NCBI GenBank assembly: GCA_035048495.1 | Contig: CM068544.1 | Coordinates: 47,517,893-47,581,892 of the forward strand | From: Euptelea pleiosperma | Lineage: Eukaryota; Streptophyta; Magnoliopsida; Ranunculales; Eupteleaceae | Direction: 5' to 3' | DNA length: 64,000 bases | Shown here: positions 43,591-54,500 of the stretch, piece by piece | How the letters are laid out: every line of letters starts with the position of its first letter | How positions within the stretch are numbered: the stretch's first letter is position 1 | Program-made: the position numbers and the translations under genes | The notes under the pieces: model-generated | Told to the model about the DNA's origin: nothing | Seen by the model: the letters and a program-made list of their open reading frames with translations, nothing else | The model's database searches: none

Positions 43591-43941
43591 TCTATTACTT
43601 CGATGACGGATCACATTGCGAGCCACGTGGCATACTTTTAGAGACCATTGACCGTATGGATGTTTGAACCAAACCTAGATGGACCCACATAACAAAATTC
43701 AGCCTGATTAGTGATTTCAATCCTTTTGATCTTTGTACCCAAATAATGCTCTAATTACACGGTTAAAATACAACCCATGAAAACGACTCCAATCCTACGC
43801 TTAGAAATTACTAATCAGGCTAAGTTTTAGTTTGTTGGTCCACCTAGGGTTGGGCCAAACATCCATACGGTCAGATATCTCTAGAGTGTGCCACGTGGTT
43901 CATACCGGCATACAGTTGTCTGTCATGAAAGTTCTACTCTC
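43591..43941. mobile_element. G-box foldback element, copy 1
   Basis: Long inverted arms with the family signature: CCACGTGGC, CCGTATGGATGTTTG, CAGCCTGATTAGTGATT on the left, mirrored by ACTAATCAGGCT, CAAACATCCATACGGTCAG and GCCACGTGG on the right. The outer ends (CTATTACTTCGATGACGGA / TGTCATGAAAGTTCTAC) are also inverted. Confidence 0.88.
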
Positions 43942-44338
43942 TAACTCGACTAGGAGTCTAGAGTTGTATGTGTTATAAGGATACAGCTGTATTATTATCA
44001 TTATACTTGGATTTGGTGTACCCAACTCTATATTGTAGGCGGTTGATTAGTAAATGGGAGATGGTAATTTGATCAGATTGTACGGTAGAGATGATTTAAT
44101 AGACCACATAATGGTATAAGAAGATCATCACCATGCACCCAAAAATCAATCTGATTCGATCTAGAGATTTTTCCCCCGGATTGTAATAGATCAGAATCAT
44201 CAGATAAGCAAGTCTCAATTTTCAAGTGCTTAGTTAGATCTCCTCAGTGGGACCCAAAGAACTGTAGGTCCCGATCAATTAAAATTTGTGCCACTTGTAC
44301 TAATGTATTGCTTTTATTCGGTTCTCTTTTATAGTTTA

Positions 44339-44500
44339 AAAAAAAAGGTATTTTAGCAACACCCCTTGAAATTTGAAAGTAATTTGTAGTACCCCCTTAT
44401 ACTTTCAAACTTTAGGATTACCCCTTGATCTAATTTAACGGTGGTTGACTTATATTAAAACCGACTTGAATCACACTTGGACCAAAATACCCCCAACCCT
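44339..44500. other. Short repeat-like sequence (GGTATTTTAG type)
   Basis: The words GGTATTTTAGCAACACCCC, TACCCCC and GGATTACCCC resemble one end of the TIR element at 61826-62454. The opposite end was not found here. Confidence 0.35.
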
Positions 44501-44539
44501 TCCTCTTTCGTTTGGCCCCCACACCATCTCTCTCTCTGC

Positions 44540-44670
44540 CTTACTCACGAGTGAGAGAGATGAGAAGAGTGAGAGAAAGGAGAGGAGAGATAGGGAAAGA
44601 GTTAAGGGATGGGAGAGGAAAGAGTTACACTGTTACAATAGGGAGAGAGCGAGACGAGACTAAGAGATGG
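44540..44670 (+). repeat. Purine-rich GA tract
   Basis: Low-complexity GAGA-type sequence. It creates an open frame across 44512-44868 rich in Arg/Glu/Lys without any family resemblance. Confidence 0.8.
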
Positions 44671-44800
44671 GGTGGGTGCCCACATTGGAGGGGGGCTTTT
44701 TTGTCCAGTGTGGGTGGCCAGCCGAAAGGCGTGGGCGATCCAAAAAGAAATTCTAATTTTCAACGTAAAATCCTCGGTTCTCTGCCAGACACGCCTCGCG

Positions 44801-45213
44801 GGAGTAAGACTTGCCTGACCACCCATGTCAGGTATGGTCAGGTAGCTACCTCACCACTTACAATATAATCCACGTGCAATTTATTAGAAGACACTGACCG
44901 TATAGATGTTTGACCAATCCGTAAGTGGACCTACAAACCAAAAATCAGCCTGATTAGTGATTTTAAACCTTTGGATCTTTGTACGGAAATAATGGTAAAT
45001 AATTCTCAAATTCCTACGGTTAAAATCAACCAACGAAAATGACTTCAACTAATTCCTAGAAATCACTGATCAGATTGATTTTAGGTTTGTAGGTTCACCT
45101 AGGGATTCGCCAAACATCTATACGGTCAGTGTTCTCTAATAAATTTCCACGTGGCTTGTATTGTGGGTGGTGAGGTATCTACCTGATCATGGTGCTCAGG
45201 CAAGTCTTACTCC
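44801..45213. mobile_element. G-box foldback element, copy 2
   Basis: Outer ends GGAGTAAGACTTGCCTGA and TCAGGCAAGTCTTACTCC are an exact 18-bp inverted repeat. Next inward lies GTAGCTACCTCACCAC, mirrored by GTGGTGAGGTATCTAC. Both arms carry TATAGATG where most copies have TATGGATG. Only one half of the G-box palindrome is intact on the left (CCACGTGCA). Confidence 0.9.
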
Positions 45214-45250
45214 ATATCTTGGCAGCATTCAAGCCACCATATAAAGAATG

Positions 45251-45692
45251 ATGAGAACAACTTTGCTGACCGTCCGCCTGTCAGTAAATTTACTTAACGC
45301 CCGCAATATGAACCACGTGGCATATTCAATCCAACGCTTAGAAATTACTAATCATGCTGATTTTTGGTTTGCAGGTCCACCGAGGGACTGGCTAAACATC
45401 CATACGATCGAAGCCCTCAAATAGTATGCCACGTGGCTAGTATTGTGGGTTGTGACCAGCTTCGGTCACATCCTCTTGTGACAGAAGTTTTAGTCGACCA
45501 AAAATTAGACTGATCAGTGATTTATAAGCGTTGGATGGTGTCAGTTTCATGGATTGATTTTTTTAACCGTGGAATTTGAGCATTATTGCCCATTATTTAG
45601 GACCTAGTGGTTGGCCAGACATCCATACAGTCAACATCGTCAAGATTGAGCCACGTGGCTCATATTGTGGGCGGTCAGCAAGTTTGTACTCA
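45251..45692. mobile_element. G-box foldback elements, two rearranged copies
   Basis: The outer ends (AACTTTGCTGACCG at 45257 and CGGTCAGCAAGTTTG at about 45670) pair with each other. The middle holds the right half of another copy ending GACAGAAGTTTTAG at about 45495. CCACGTGGC occurs three times. Best read as one element broken by, or recombined with, another. Confidence 0.75.
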
Positions 45693-46481
45693 TTAAATGA
45701 TCTTGCATGTCTAAGATGGTGGATCCCACCGTTCACGGTGGTTAAGCATGTTTGATGTAAGATACTTTGGGTCCTAAAATCCATCTTGATATATTAAGGG
45801 TGATGGAACCCAGCAGACAATCTATTACGGTAGCACAGGCCCACAGCCACAGGGTAGTATGATGTTTCCTGATGATTTAAAATGTAAAGGAGATGCTCCT
45901 AACACTGCGACATAATTGTCTGTAGTGGGTCTTTTGCTAGATTAAGAGATTCGTGAATCGATTTAGTAGGGTAACGTATCTAATTAAAATAAATAAAAGC
46001 TAAAAGCATCAGTCCACTGGATGGACGGCAATGAAAGAACCATGTTTCCATTCCGTTGACTGGCGGGAATAACTCTGAAGTCACTTTTCTACAACCATTG
46101 GTGTCCATTTGCCCTTTGATCTGGACCAATCACTCTTATTGACCCCCCCCCTGAACAACCTAATCGAGTCGATTGGAAGATCAGGACCATCTAATCAATT
46201 GACTTCATTTAGAAGACGAATAAATATATATATTTGCTATAATTATCTATTGTAGCCGATCAATTGTTAGGGGGTTCATGTTAGGTAAATTAGGTGTAAT
46301 TCTCGTTCAAAGTCGTTATTCTGAAGAGGACGTGGTACTCTGGGCAGGCACAACAGACTTCAATCCCTGTTAAACAGGGTTTTCATACCTGGCAGCTAAC
46401 GCTAAGGTAACGGACCAATGGTGACCCCACCCACCTCACCCCTTTTACATGGCAATAAAAAGTTATATTACCAGGTATGAA
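45693..46481. other. Intergenic, nothing recognised
   Basis: No open frame, repeat pair or terminal structure was recognised on either strand, apart from a C-run at 46143-46151. Confidence 0.5.
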
Positions 46482-46744
46482 CATGGTTTTTAAAAACTGT
46501 TATAACGAACCATTACATTATTTGCTAAAAAACGCCAAAAAGAAAAAAAAAAAAAAAACAGCTTAATCTGTTATTTTACCGTTATTTTAAAAACAAAGTT
46601 CAAAAAAATAAAATAATAATATTTTTACTTGTTTTTTTAACTATAATGTGATAGGTTATAACGTCATAACCCATTATAGTGGACATAGTAACGGTAATGT
46701 TACCTGTCTGTTGTGACGTTATAACGGTCCAATTTTGAACCATG
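46482..46744. mobile_element. Foldback MITE of the CCGTTATAACGG family, copy 1
   Basis: Begins CATGGTTTTTAAAAACTG and ends CAATTTTGAACCATG. It carries GTTATAACG words toward both ends and is flanked by GGTATGAA at 46474-46481 and 46745-46752, an exact 8-bp duplication. The interior is AT-rich with an A-run at about 46541-46558. Confidence 0.85.
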
Positions 46745-46981
46745 GGTATGAAGTCATCCGTCACTTCCCCGGCTACCTTTAGCCAATTCTAAATAGAACA
46801 GCGAGACTTTTGAAGATTTGCTTGATTTTAGACCATACACTTTCTTAAAGAATTTCAGGGACTAAGGTCAGAGTCACATTTTTTTCCTTCTAGGTGGGTA
46901 CGTACCTAAATAACGCCGTAGTTCGTTGTGAAGCAGTGACGACAGTCTACGGAAGATCTCCTTAAGTGGACCCCATAGAAC

Positions 46982-49900
46982 TAGGTCTGGCAATGGATCC
47001 GCCGATCGGGTTCGAAAAAACTGGGTCCGGAACTTTATTTTTTGTTATCGGATCGGTACCTGATCAAAGATTGTCGATATCGGATCGGTACCGGATCAAC
47101 CTTGTCCCGATCCGATATAGACCCGATATCTATACTATATATAATATTTATTATATAGATATATATTTAATTGCATAAAAATATTTAAATATATGTTATA
47201 CATGTAACAAAACAGGGAAGTTGTCTCCCCACTTATACCCCCTCTTATCTATTTCAACAAAGAAGGCCGAGATCTTATCTCCAAAATAAACAGTGAAGAT
47301 CAGCCACTCACACCCGATTTTGGCAAATGCTTTGTTGGAGTGTGCCGTGGGCACAGGCCACCCACTAACTATATAACAAGTGAAAGTGGTTGTCTTATTA
47401 CACCCCCTCTTACCTTATATGGCTTCAATAATGAGTGGCTGAGATCCACTATGCTTCATATCAATGGTTGAGATTAATTCTCATCCGATTTTGACACACT
47501 TTGTCAGAAAGTACCACGGGCACGGGCTACCCACGCATATAACAAGGCAACTCAGTTGTATTCTCTTATTTTATCCATCCATCTAATGTGGATGGTTAGA
47601 TAAAGAGTGGTTGAGATCAAATCCATCGATCTAATGTGGACGGTTAGATTTCAGCCACTCAATCCACCTCATTTGACATCAATTCATTCAAAATATGAAT
47701 TTCAACACCGTTATCTTTTGTTATTTCTGTTACTTTCCCATTTCTCCCTCTGTATGTTACAATCCGTTATAATGGAAAAAATGGTAACACCCCAGCCCGT
47801 TGTACCGTTTGAGTGCCGAAGGCACCCAATTTTTGCAAATGCTTTTGTCGAAGAGCGCTGTGGTCATGGGCAATTTACTATTCTATCTAACAAAAACACA
47901 TTAGTTGTCTCCCTACTTATACCTACTCTAATCCTCCCTCAAATGGACGGTGGATCTCTGCCACTCACATGATTTTGGCAAATTCTTTGTCGAGGAATGC
48001 CGATGGCACGGGGCACCCACTAGTCTATATAATAAAACAGGACGGTTGTCTCCCCCTCTTATCCGGCTTCATAAAGGATGGCCGAGATCTTATCACACCA
48101 AATGGACGGTGGATCTCAGCCACTCACACCCAATTTTGACAAAAGCTTTGTCGATAAGTGCCATGGGCACAGGTCACCTACTATTTACCTACATATAAGG
48201 AATGAAATGGGTTGGATTTACATATAGCCCAAGGGTCAGGCTCAGGAGCCCCACTTTTTATGTCTCGAGAGGGGTGTTACCGTTGAAACGGATTGAAACG
48301 GCTAGGGGCAAAAATGAAAAAAAAAATGATTTTAATGATTTTAACGGAAAAAGTGGTGCTGAAATTCAAATTTTAAAATTTGAAATTTAAAAAAAAAATA
48401 GATTTTAACGGAATTTAATGGTTTTCTTATACCCCTCTTATCTTATATGGCTTCAATAATGAGTGGCTGAGATTAACTCCCACCCGATTTTGACGAACAC
48501 TTTGTCGGAAAGTGCCATGGGCACGGGCCACCCACGCATATATCAAGACAACTCAGTTGTATTATCTTATCTTATCCATCCATCTAATGTGGACGGTTAG
48601 ATTTCAGCCACTCAATCCGCCTCATTTGACTTCAATTTATTCAAAATTTAAATTTCAACACGTTATTTTTTGTTATTTCTCTTATTTTCTCATTTCTCCC
48701 TCTGTGCGTTACAATCCGTTATAATAGCTGTTATAATGGAAAAAAACAGTAACGCCCCAGTCTGTTATACCGTTTGAGTGCCGAAGGCACCTAATTTTTG
48801 CAAATGTTTTTCTCGGAGAGTACCGTGGGCATGGGCCATTTACTATTCTATGTAACAAAACACATTGGTTGTCTCCCTACTTATACCTCCTCTTATAAGC
48901 ATCAACAAAGAAGGTCCGAGATCTAATCCTCCCCCAAATGGACGGTGGATCTCTGTCACTCACTTGATTTTGGCAAATTCTTTGTCGAGGAGTGCCGATG
49001 GCATGGGGCACCCACTAGTCTATATAACAAAACAGGACGGTTGTCACCCCCTCTTATCCAGCTTCATAAAGGATGGCCGAGATTTTATCACACCAAATAG
49101 ACGGTGGATCTCAGCCACTCACACACAATTTTGACAAACACTTTGTCGATGAGTGCCGTGGGCACGGGTCACCTACTATCTATATAACAAAATAGGACGG
49201 TTGTCTCCCCCTCTTATCCGGCTTCATAAAGGATGGCCGAGATCTTAGCACACCAAATGGACGGTGGATCTCAGCCACTCACACCCAATTTTGACAAACG
49301 CTTTGTCGATGAGTGCCGTGGGCACGGGTCACCTACTATTTACCTACATATAAGGAATGAAATGGGTTGGATTTACAGATAGCCCAAGGGTCAGGCTCAA
49401 GAGCTCCACTTTTTATGCCTCCAGAGGGGTGTTATGGTTAAAATGGCCTTTAAAACGGATTGAAACGGCTAGGGGAAAAATGGATTTTAACGGAAAAAAA
49501 ATGGTGCTAGATTTAAAATTTTAAAATTTAAAAAAAAATAGAATTTAACGAAAATTTAATGGTTTTCTTATACCCCTCTTATCTTACATGGCTTCAATAA
49601 TGAGTAGCTAAGATCCACTATGCTTCATATCGATGGCTGAGATTAACTCCCACCCGATTTTGACAAACACTTTGTCAGAAAATGCCGCGGGCATGGGGCA
49701 CCCACGCATATATCAAGACAACTCAGTTGTATTATCTTATTTTATCCATCCATCTAATGTGGACAGTTAGATAAAGAGTGGTTGAGATCAAATCCATCCA
49801 TCTAATGTGGACGGTTAGATTTCAGCCACTCAATCCGCCTTTGACCTCAATTTATTCAAAATTTAAATGTTAACACCGTTATTTTTTGTTATTTTCCCAT

Positions 49901-50399
49901 TTCTCCTTCTGTGCGTTACAATCCGTTAAAACAGCCGCTATAATGGAAAAAACGGTAATGCCCCAGTCCATTATACTGTTTGAGTACCAAAGGCACCTAA
50001 TTTTTGCAAACGCTTTTGTCGGAGAGTGCCGTGGGCATGAGCCATTTACTATTCTATATAACAAAACACATTGGTTGTCTCCCTACTTATACCTCCTCTT
50101 ACAAGCATCAACAAGGGCCAAGATCTAATCCTCCCCCAAATGGATGGTGGATCTCCACCACTCAACTGATTAATTTTGGCAAATTCTTTGTCGATGAGTG
50201 CCGATGGCACGGGGCACCCACTAGTATTATATACATATGGGATCGGTTCGGATTGGACCCAGAACCGATCTAATCTTATCGGATCGATTCCGAAACTAAA
50301 TTTTATTGATCCAATCCGGTTCAGATCGGTTGGATTTCTTATTGGATTTGTACCAAATCAGTACCAATCCGACTCGAACCCGATCCATTGCCAGCCCTA
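46982..50399. mobile_element. 3.4-kb hAT-like composite element
   Basis: The left terminus TAGGTCTGGCAATGGATC is mirrored by the right terminus GATCCATTGCCAGCCCTA (one mismatch). The flanks CATAGAAC (46974-46981) and CATGGAAC (50400-50407) form an 8-bp duplication with one mismatch, as for hAT. Sub-terminal sequence on both sides is rich in GATCGG/CCGATC words. No transposase is present. The interior is almost entirely the tandem array 47230-50225, so the element is non-autonomous and satellite-filled. Confidence 0.85.
47230..50225 (+). repeat. Complex tandem array inside the hAT-like element
   Basis: About 13 diverged monomers share the box TTTTGNCAAA..CTTTGTCG and a near-palindrome GTGCCRTGGGCAC followed by GGNCACCYACTA. 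Examples are near 47318, 47488, 47831, 47973, 48133, 48487, 48794, 48966, 49128, 49291, 49656, 49996 and 50173. Groups of monomers form a higher-order unit: the marker GATGGCACGGGGCACCCACT falls near 48003, 48995 and 50201, spacing about 0.99 and 1.21 kb. The longer unit has one extra monomer of about 160 bp. Each higher-order unit also contains a piece resembling the CCGTTATAACGG MITE family (ACAATCCGTTATAATGG). Short open frames here are repeats of one another and not genes. Confidence 0.88.
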
Positions 50400-50525
50400 C
50401 ATGGAACGAGAGTAAAACTTCTGCCACAACGGATTGCAAATCGCACAATCACAAACCAATGAGTTCTCGGCAGGTACACCTCCAAGCAAAAGCACATATA
50501 TAGGTACGTTGCAAAAAGCACTTGT

Positions 50526-50647
50526 GTACGGTGTTACCGAGTGTACGTAGATCACAAGTCAATTACTTAGTCCTCACCAAGAGCAAAAATAAGCTGTGGC
50601 TAACCTCCTCATTGGCATGATACGGTGTTACCGAGTCTACGTAGATC
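50526..50647 (+). repeat. Pair of 27-bp direct repeats
   Basis: TACGGTGTTACCGAGTSTAC plus GTAGATC occurs at 50527-50553 and 50621-50647 with one mismatch, 94 bp apart. Length and proximity would suit a microhomology-type duplication; no inserted element was recognised between them. Confidence 0.8.
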
Positions 50648-50763
50648 TTCCAATCGTTGGTTTCTTCAGATTCCTTTTGGTGTCCTTTTGATTGTCTAAT
50701 AAGAGAATCAATCTCTATCTGTGGCTTGAAGTTTGGAACTTTTCTAGGGCATAAATAACCAAA

Positions 50764-50940
50764 GTTTTAAATGCTCCGTTATAACGGTCCCCTAATGTTA
50801 TCGTTATGGCCGTTATAATGTAGCATCAGTCACGTCCCATTCAAAAATTTGGTCAGAAAAAATTCGGTAAATAGCATTATGAGGGGATATAATGCAACGT
50901 GTTCCGAGGCATTACCGTTATAACAGTTGTTTTTTAAATC
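50764..50940. mobile_element. Foldback MITE of the CCGTTATAACGG family, copy 2
   Basis: The left end GTTTTAAATGCTCCGTTATAA is mirrored by TTACCGTTATAACAG and TTTTTTAAATC at the right. No convincing target duplication was found. Confidence 0.7.
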
Positions 50941-51576
50941 TAATGCATAAAAGAGATGGATATATGGATCAAAACAAAGGTCTTCAAGAATCTCTAAGAA
51001 CAAAAGTTGCATGGGGCAGCACCCTTTCCTCATTACTCTCGTGATAGGGACGCAGATCGAGCAGGACCACCAGTTGACAGGTACATTTCTAAGATGGACC
51101 ACAATCCTAAACATACAATAGTACCCTTCCAATCAAAGGGCTTTCTTTTAGACGCTCCACGTGGAAAGCAAGCAGTGGTCCACAAAAAAGTTCTTGATTA
51201 TGGAAACCTTATGCTTCCTCACATGCAGCATCCAAATTGGTGGGCTTATCTCACTGATCCAATCAATGGGCTATGGACTATCCAAGAAAGGCCCATCCAT
51301 AAATACATCATGCTATGAATTACTGCCTCACAAAATAATTTATTTTTATCCACAAACAGATCTCATACCAAAAATAGTAATCGCTATATATATATATCCC
51401 AAAAATGTGAGCACTATACAAACAAATTACACATTAAACAACCAGAGATGAAATAAGAGACATACTCCAATCTTGTGCTGATAGTGAGAGAGTGCTTCAA
51501 ATCGGCAACCTTCAACACCGTACGACAAAATCACCGTAACAGAGATCATTGCCCAGCCTGATCTTCGAAAAGAGCT
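50941..51576. other. Intergenic downstream of the kinase gene
   Basis: No conserved coding sequence. The open frame 51007-51318 has no recognisable family. The last few hundred bases before 51577 would include the kinase 3' UTR on the minus strand. Confidence 0.45.
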
Positions 51577-54500
51577 TCACTCATACGGGTAGGAAAGCCA
51601 TGGGTGCTGTAATGCCGACTTTGCAGTGGGCCGCCTTCTTGGATTTGTCTCAAGCAAGTCTTTGATAAACTCAATAAATCCAATATCAGAAACCTGCAAG
51701 TGATGCTCTAATGGGGACTCTTCTGGGATTATGTACTCCAATTGGTTTGTTTCCTGAAAAGAAAAGACGAGCTGGTTCTAAAAGAGTGGAATAAGATTCT
51801 CAACTGAACCTCAACTGCTGTAAATGGGAAGCATCAAATAACCAGAAACTAAATCAGCATAGACTTGGAACCCTCTTTTTTTAGGCTGCATGGAGTAACC
51901 AGCAAATAAATGGCCAGTGATTCATCTGGCACACATGCATAGAGAGAGGACCCACCATTACAAGGGTCCTGCCTGTGCCAAGAAATGTGAAGGGGCAGTT
52001 TTGATTTTGTACAAGTTCCTTTATGTACCGAGGGTTGAACTAGAGAATCTACAGGTAAATTTCTGACATATATATAAAATGAATCTTCTACAATTTCTTC
52101 TGGTCTTGTATCGTCTGTCCTCCGTGCATAAGCCCACAAGGGCTTTCATACCATGTTATTGGAGAACTGCAAGTAACACAGTCCATTCCAAATATTTCAT
52201 CCAAACAAAAAAAACGCATTGAAAAACTATTTGATAGATATTATGTAACATATGATTTTAAAAAGGTTTGGTTTCTATTCAGGTTGAGTAGGAGATTGCG
52301 ACGAGACCTCATTTAGATGATATAAATCATATTCTTTTGTGAAGTACTTGTCTGTCTCCTGCCCTCTCACTAGCATCTCCATATCAATAGGACCAAGCAT
52401 CCCAATTACGCGTGCAAGCAACATCACCAATCCATCATTTGGAAAAAGCACCTGCAGGGAGCACAAAAAAGCTTAAAAAAAAGTGAATTGTATTATTCTT
52501 ATGGCCTACAAAACTGAAGAGCCAGAAATGCATGTAATCGTTCATATTATAATAAGTGGTTTCAAGGCAAGGCAAAAGTAAACAGAACTTTGCTAATCCC
52601 AAGAGAAAGAGATGAACACCACTCATTCATTATTTTAATCCAATTATTAATAATTGCAAATTTCATAGGGCTTGAATGAGTATATTGTTATGGTGCCTGT
52701 GTAACACTTCAATAGATCTAAAATCACTGTAAATTGAATATATTCTTTACCACCATGGAGTTGAGTGAATTCCAAATGAAGGCAAACTTGAATCCACACA
52801 CTCTCTGATCATTATTTATCGTGTGATAGATGCGTAAAGGCTTCATTTGCAATGAAGGTTACAATAAAAGATTCAAAACCCAGTTACGCTTTGGAAATGG
52901 AATCATTAGAATAAAATTATTAACAATTTCTAAATGATGAGGGTAAGTCCATGATAAAAGAAAAGAATAAAATCAAATAAAGGAGCTTACATCGCCAGAG
53001 CACAGCTCAGCCAAGATGCAACCAATGGACCAAATATCAATCTTTTGGTCATATGGAAGACCTAGGATGACTTCGGGAGCCCTATAGGAACGAGATTGTA
53101 CGTATAAACACAAGTTGTCTGTCTGAAAACAACTACTTCCCAGATCAATAACCTTTATCTCGCATCTGCTATAACTTTTGATAAGAATATTCTCAGGCTT
53201 TAAATCACAGTGGATAATTCCCAAATGATGCAAGTATTCTAACGCCTCCAAACACTGTCGAGTTATGTTCTGACAAAAAGAACACCCAAACACCCCATAA
53301 TTAATATCTGAACTGCTTCACAAAGTAAATGAATTTTAATAACAATTTTTTTCTCAGCAAAAAGTGCCTTTTTCTAAGATTGCAGAACTACGCCCAATAA
53401 TTAACAAGCAAAAGATATGACCAGAAAGAAAAGCATATGCCCTAATCAGACAAACCTGCAGTCTGCGTAACGTGAAATAAACCTCTCCACCGGACTCTTG
53501 ATTAAATTTCTGGAATTCATATAAATTTGCTCGTAGGAGTTCACAGACAATGAAGAGATGCTCCTGTACAGTTTTCAAAACCATCATTCATTGATAAAAT
53601 CTAATGAATTAAGAAATGGCATGACAATATAAATCCAATTAAGTTCTTTTGGTTTATCATTTTATGGCAAAACTGTATCTATATCCTTACCAACAACACA
53701 TAATCATACCGTCATGGTCTTTTATTTTTGCATTCCATTACTTTGATTTTGCCACCATACGATTGAGGAGGATTCCATTAATGTTATTCAATGCTGAGAA
53801 ATGTACATGCAGCTCAATGAGACTTCTTGACATTTTGCTCAGATAGGAGACATCAACATGGCTTAAACTCTTGGTCTAGAGGTACAACTCTATCAGTTGA
53901 AAAAAAAATGAGATGTCTCGACCAAGACTTTGTGATACAAACAAGAGACAGAGCTGAGAGAAAACCCCAAACGATACTTTTGATTCGTCAGTATTGGATA
54001 TGGTATTAAATTCCATCAAGATCTAGATCAACATTCTCACTTTGTATGATTTTTTAAAATTATATTATATACTCTTACCAATTGAGTAAGTTTTGGGATA
54101 TCTGAATAAATGAAATAATGGGTAGGAGAGCCATATCTAGTTCTAATAGGACACAGCCGAAAAAAAAAAAAAAATTTGATAGGTCAGCCTATTTTTTAAA
54201 GAGATCAGTAACTCGGTGAAAGCGGGTTTTGAACCCAGGTCTATGGTATCATCACCAACAAACTTTACCAACTGAGCAAGCTGGCACCTTCACACAGCCG
54301 AAGATCAAAGTAAAGAATGAAACCAAACAATAAATAGAAAAAGATGCTGCTAAAATAAATCAGTCTTGTTAAAGGCATTTGCCTAGGGTGATTAGTTGTT
54401 TTTAAAGGGTAGGCAGTCTAGCTTAGAAAAGGTACTCACCTGGTTTTTGAGGCATGCACTTAGGCGTTGAGGCACACATGCCCAGTTTATAGGAGGTGAA

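Noticed and set aside
43391..43641. Open frames of poly-Val, poly-Trp, poly-His and poly-Thr
   Set aside because: They are translations of the GGT microsatellite in different frames and have no start context or similarity.
44512..44868. A 118-codon open frame
   Set aside because: Caused by a GA-rich low-complexity tract; composition is Arg/Glu/Lys repeats with no conserved motif.
47230..50225. CRISPR-like array
   Set aside because: Monomers of 150 bp and more with diverged repeats in a plant nuclear context; spacing and repeat length do not fit CRISPR.
54160..54300. A tRNA gene on the minus strand
   Set aside because: Box A and box B are present but there is no paired acceptor or anticodon stem, and a T tail follows; a SINE fits better.
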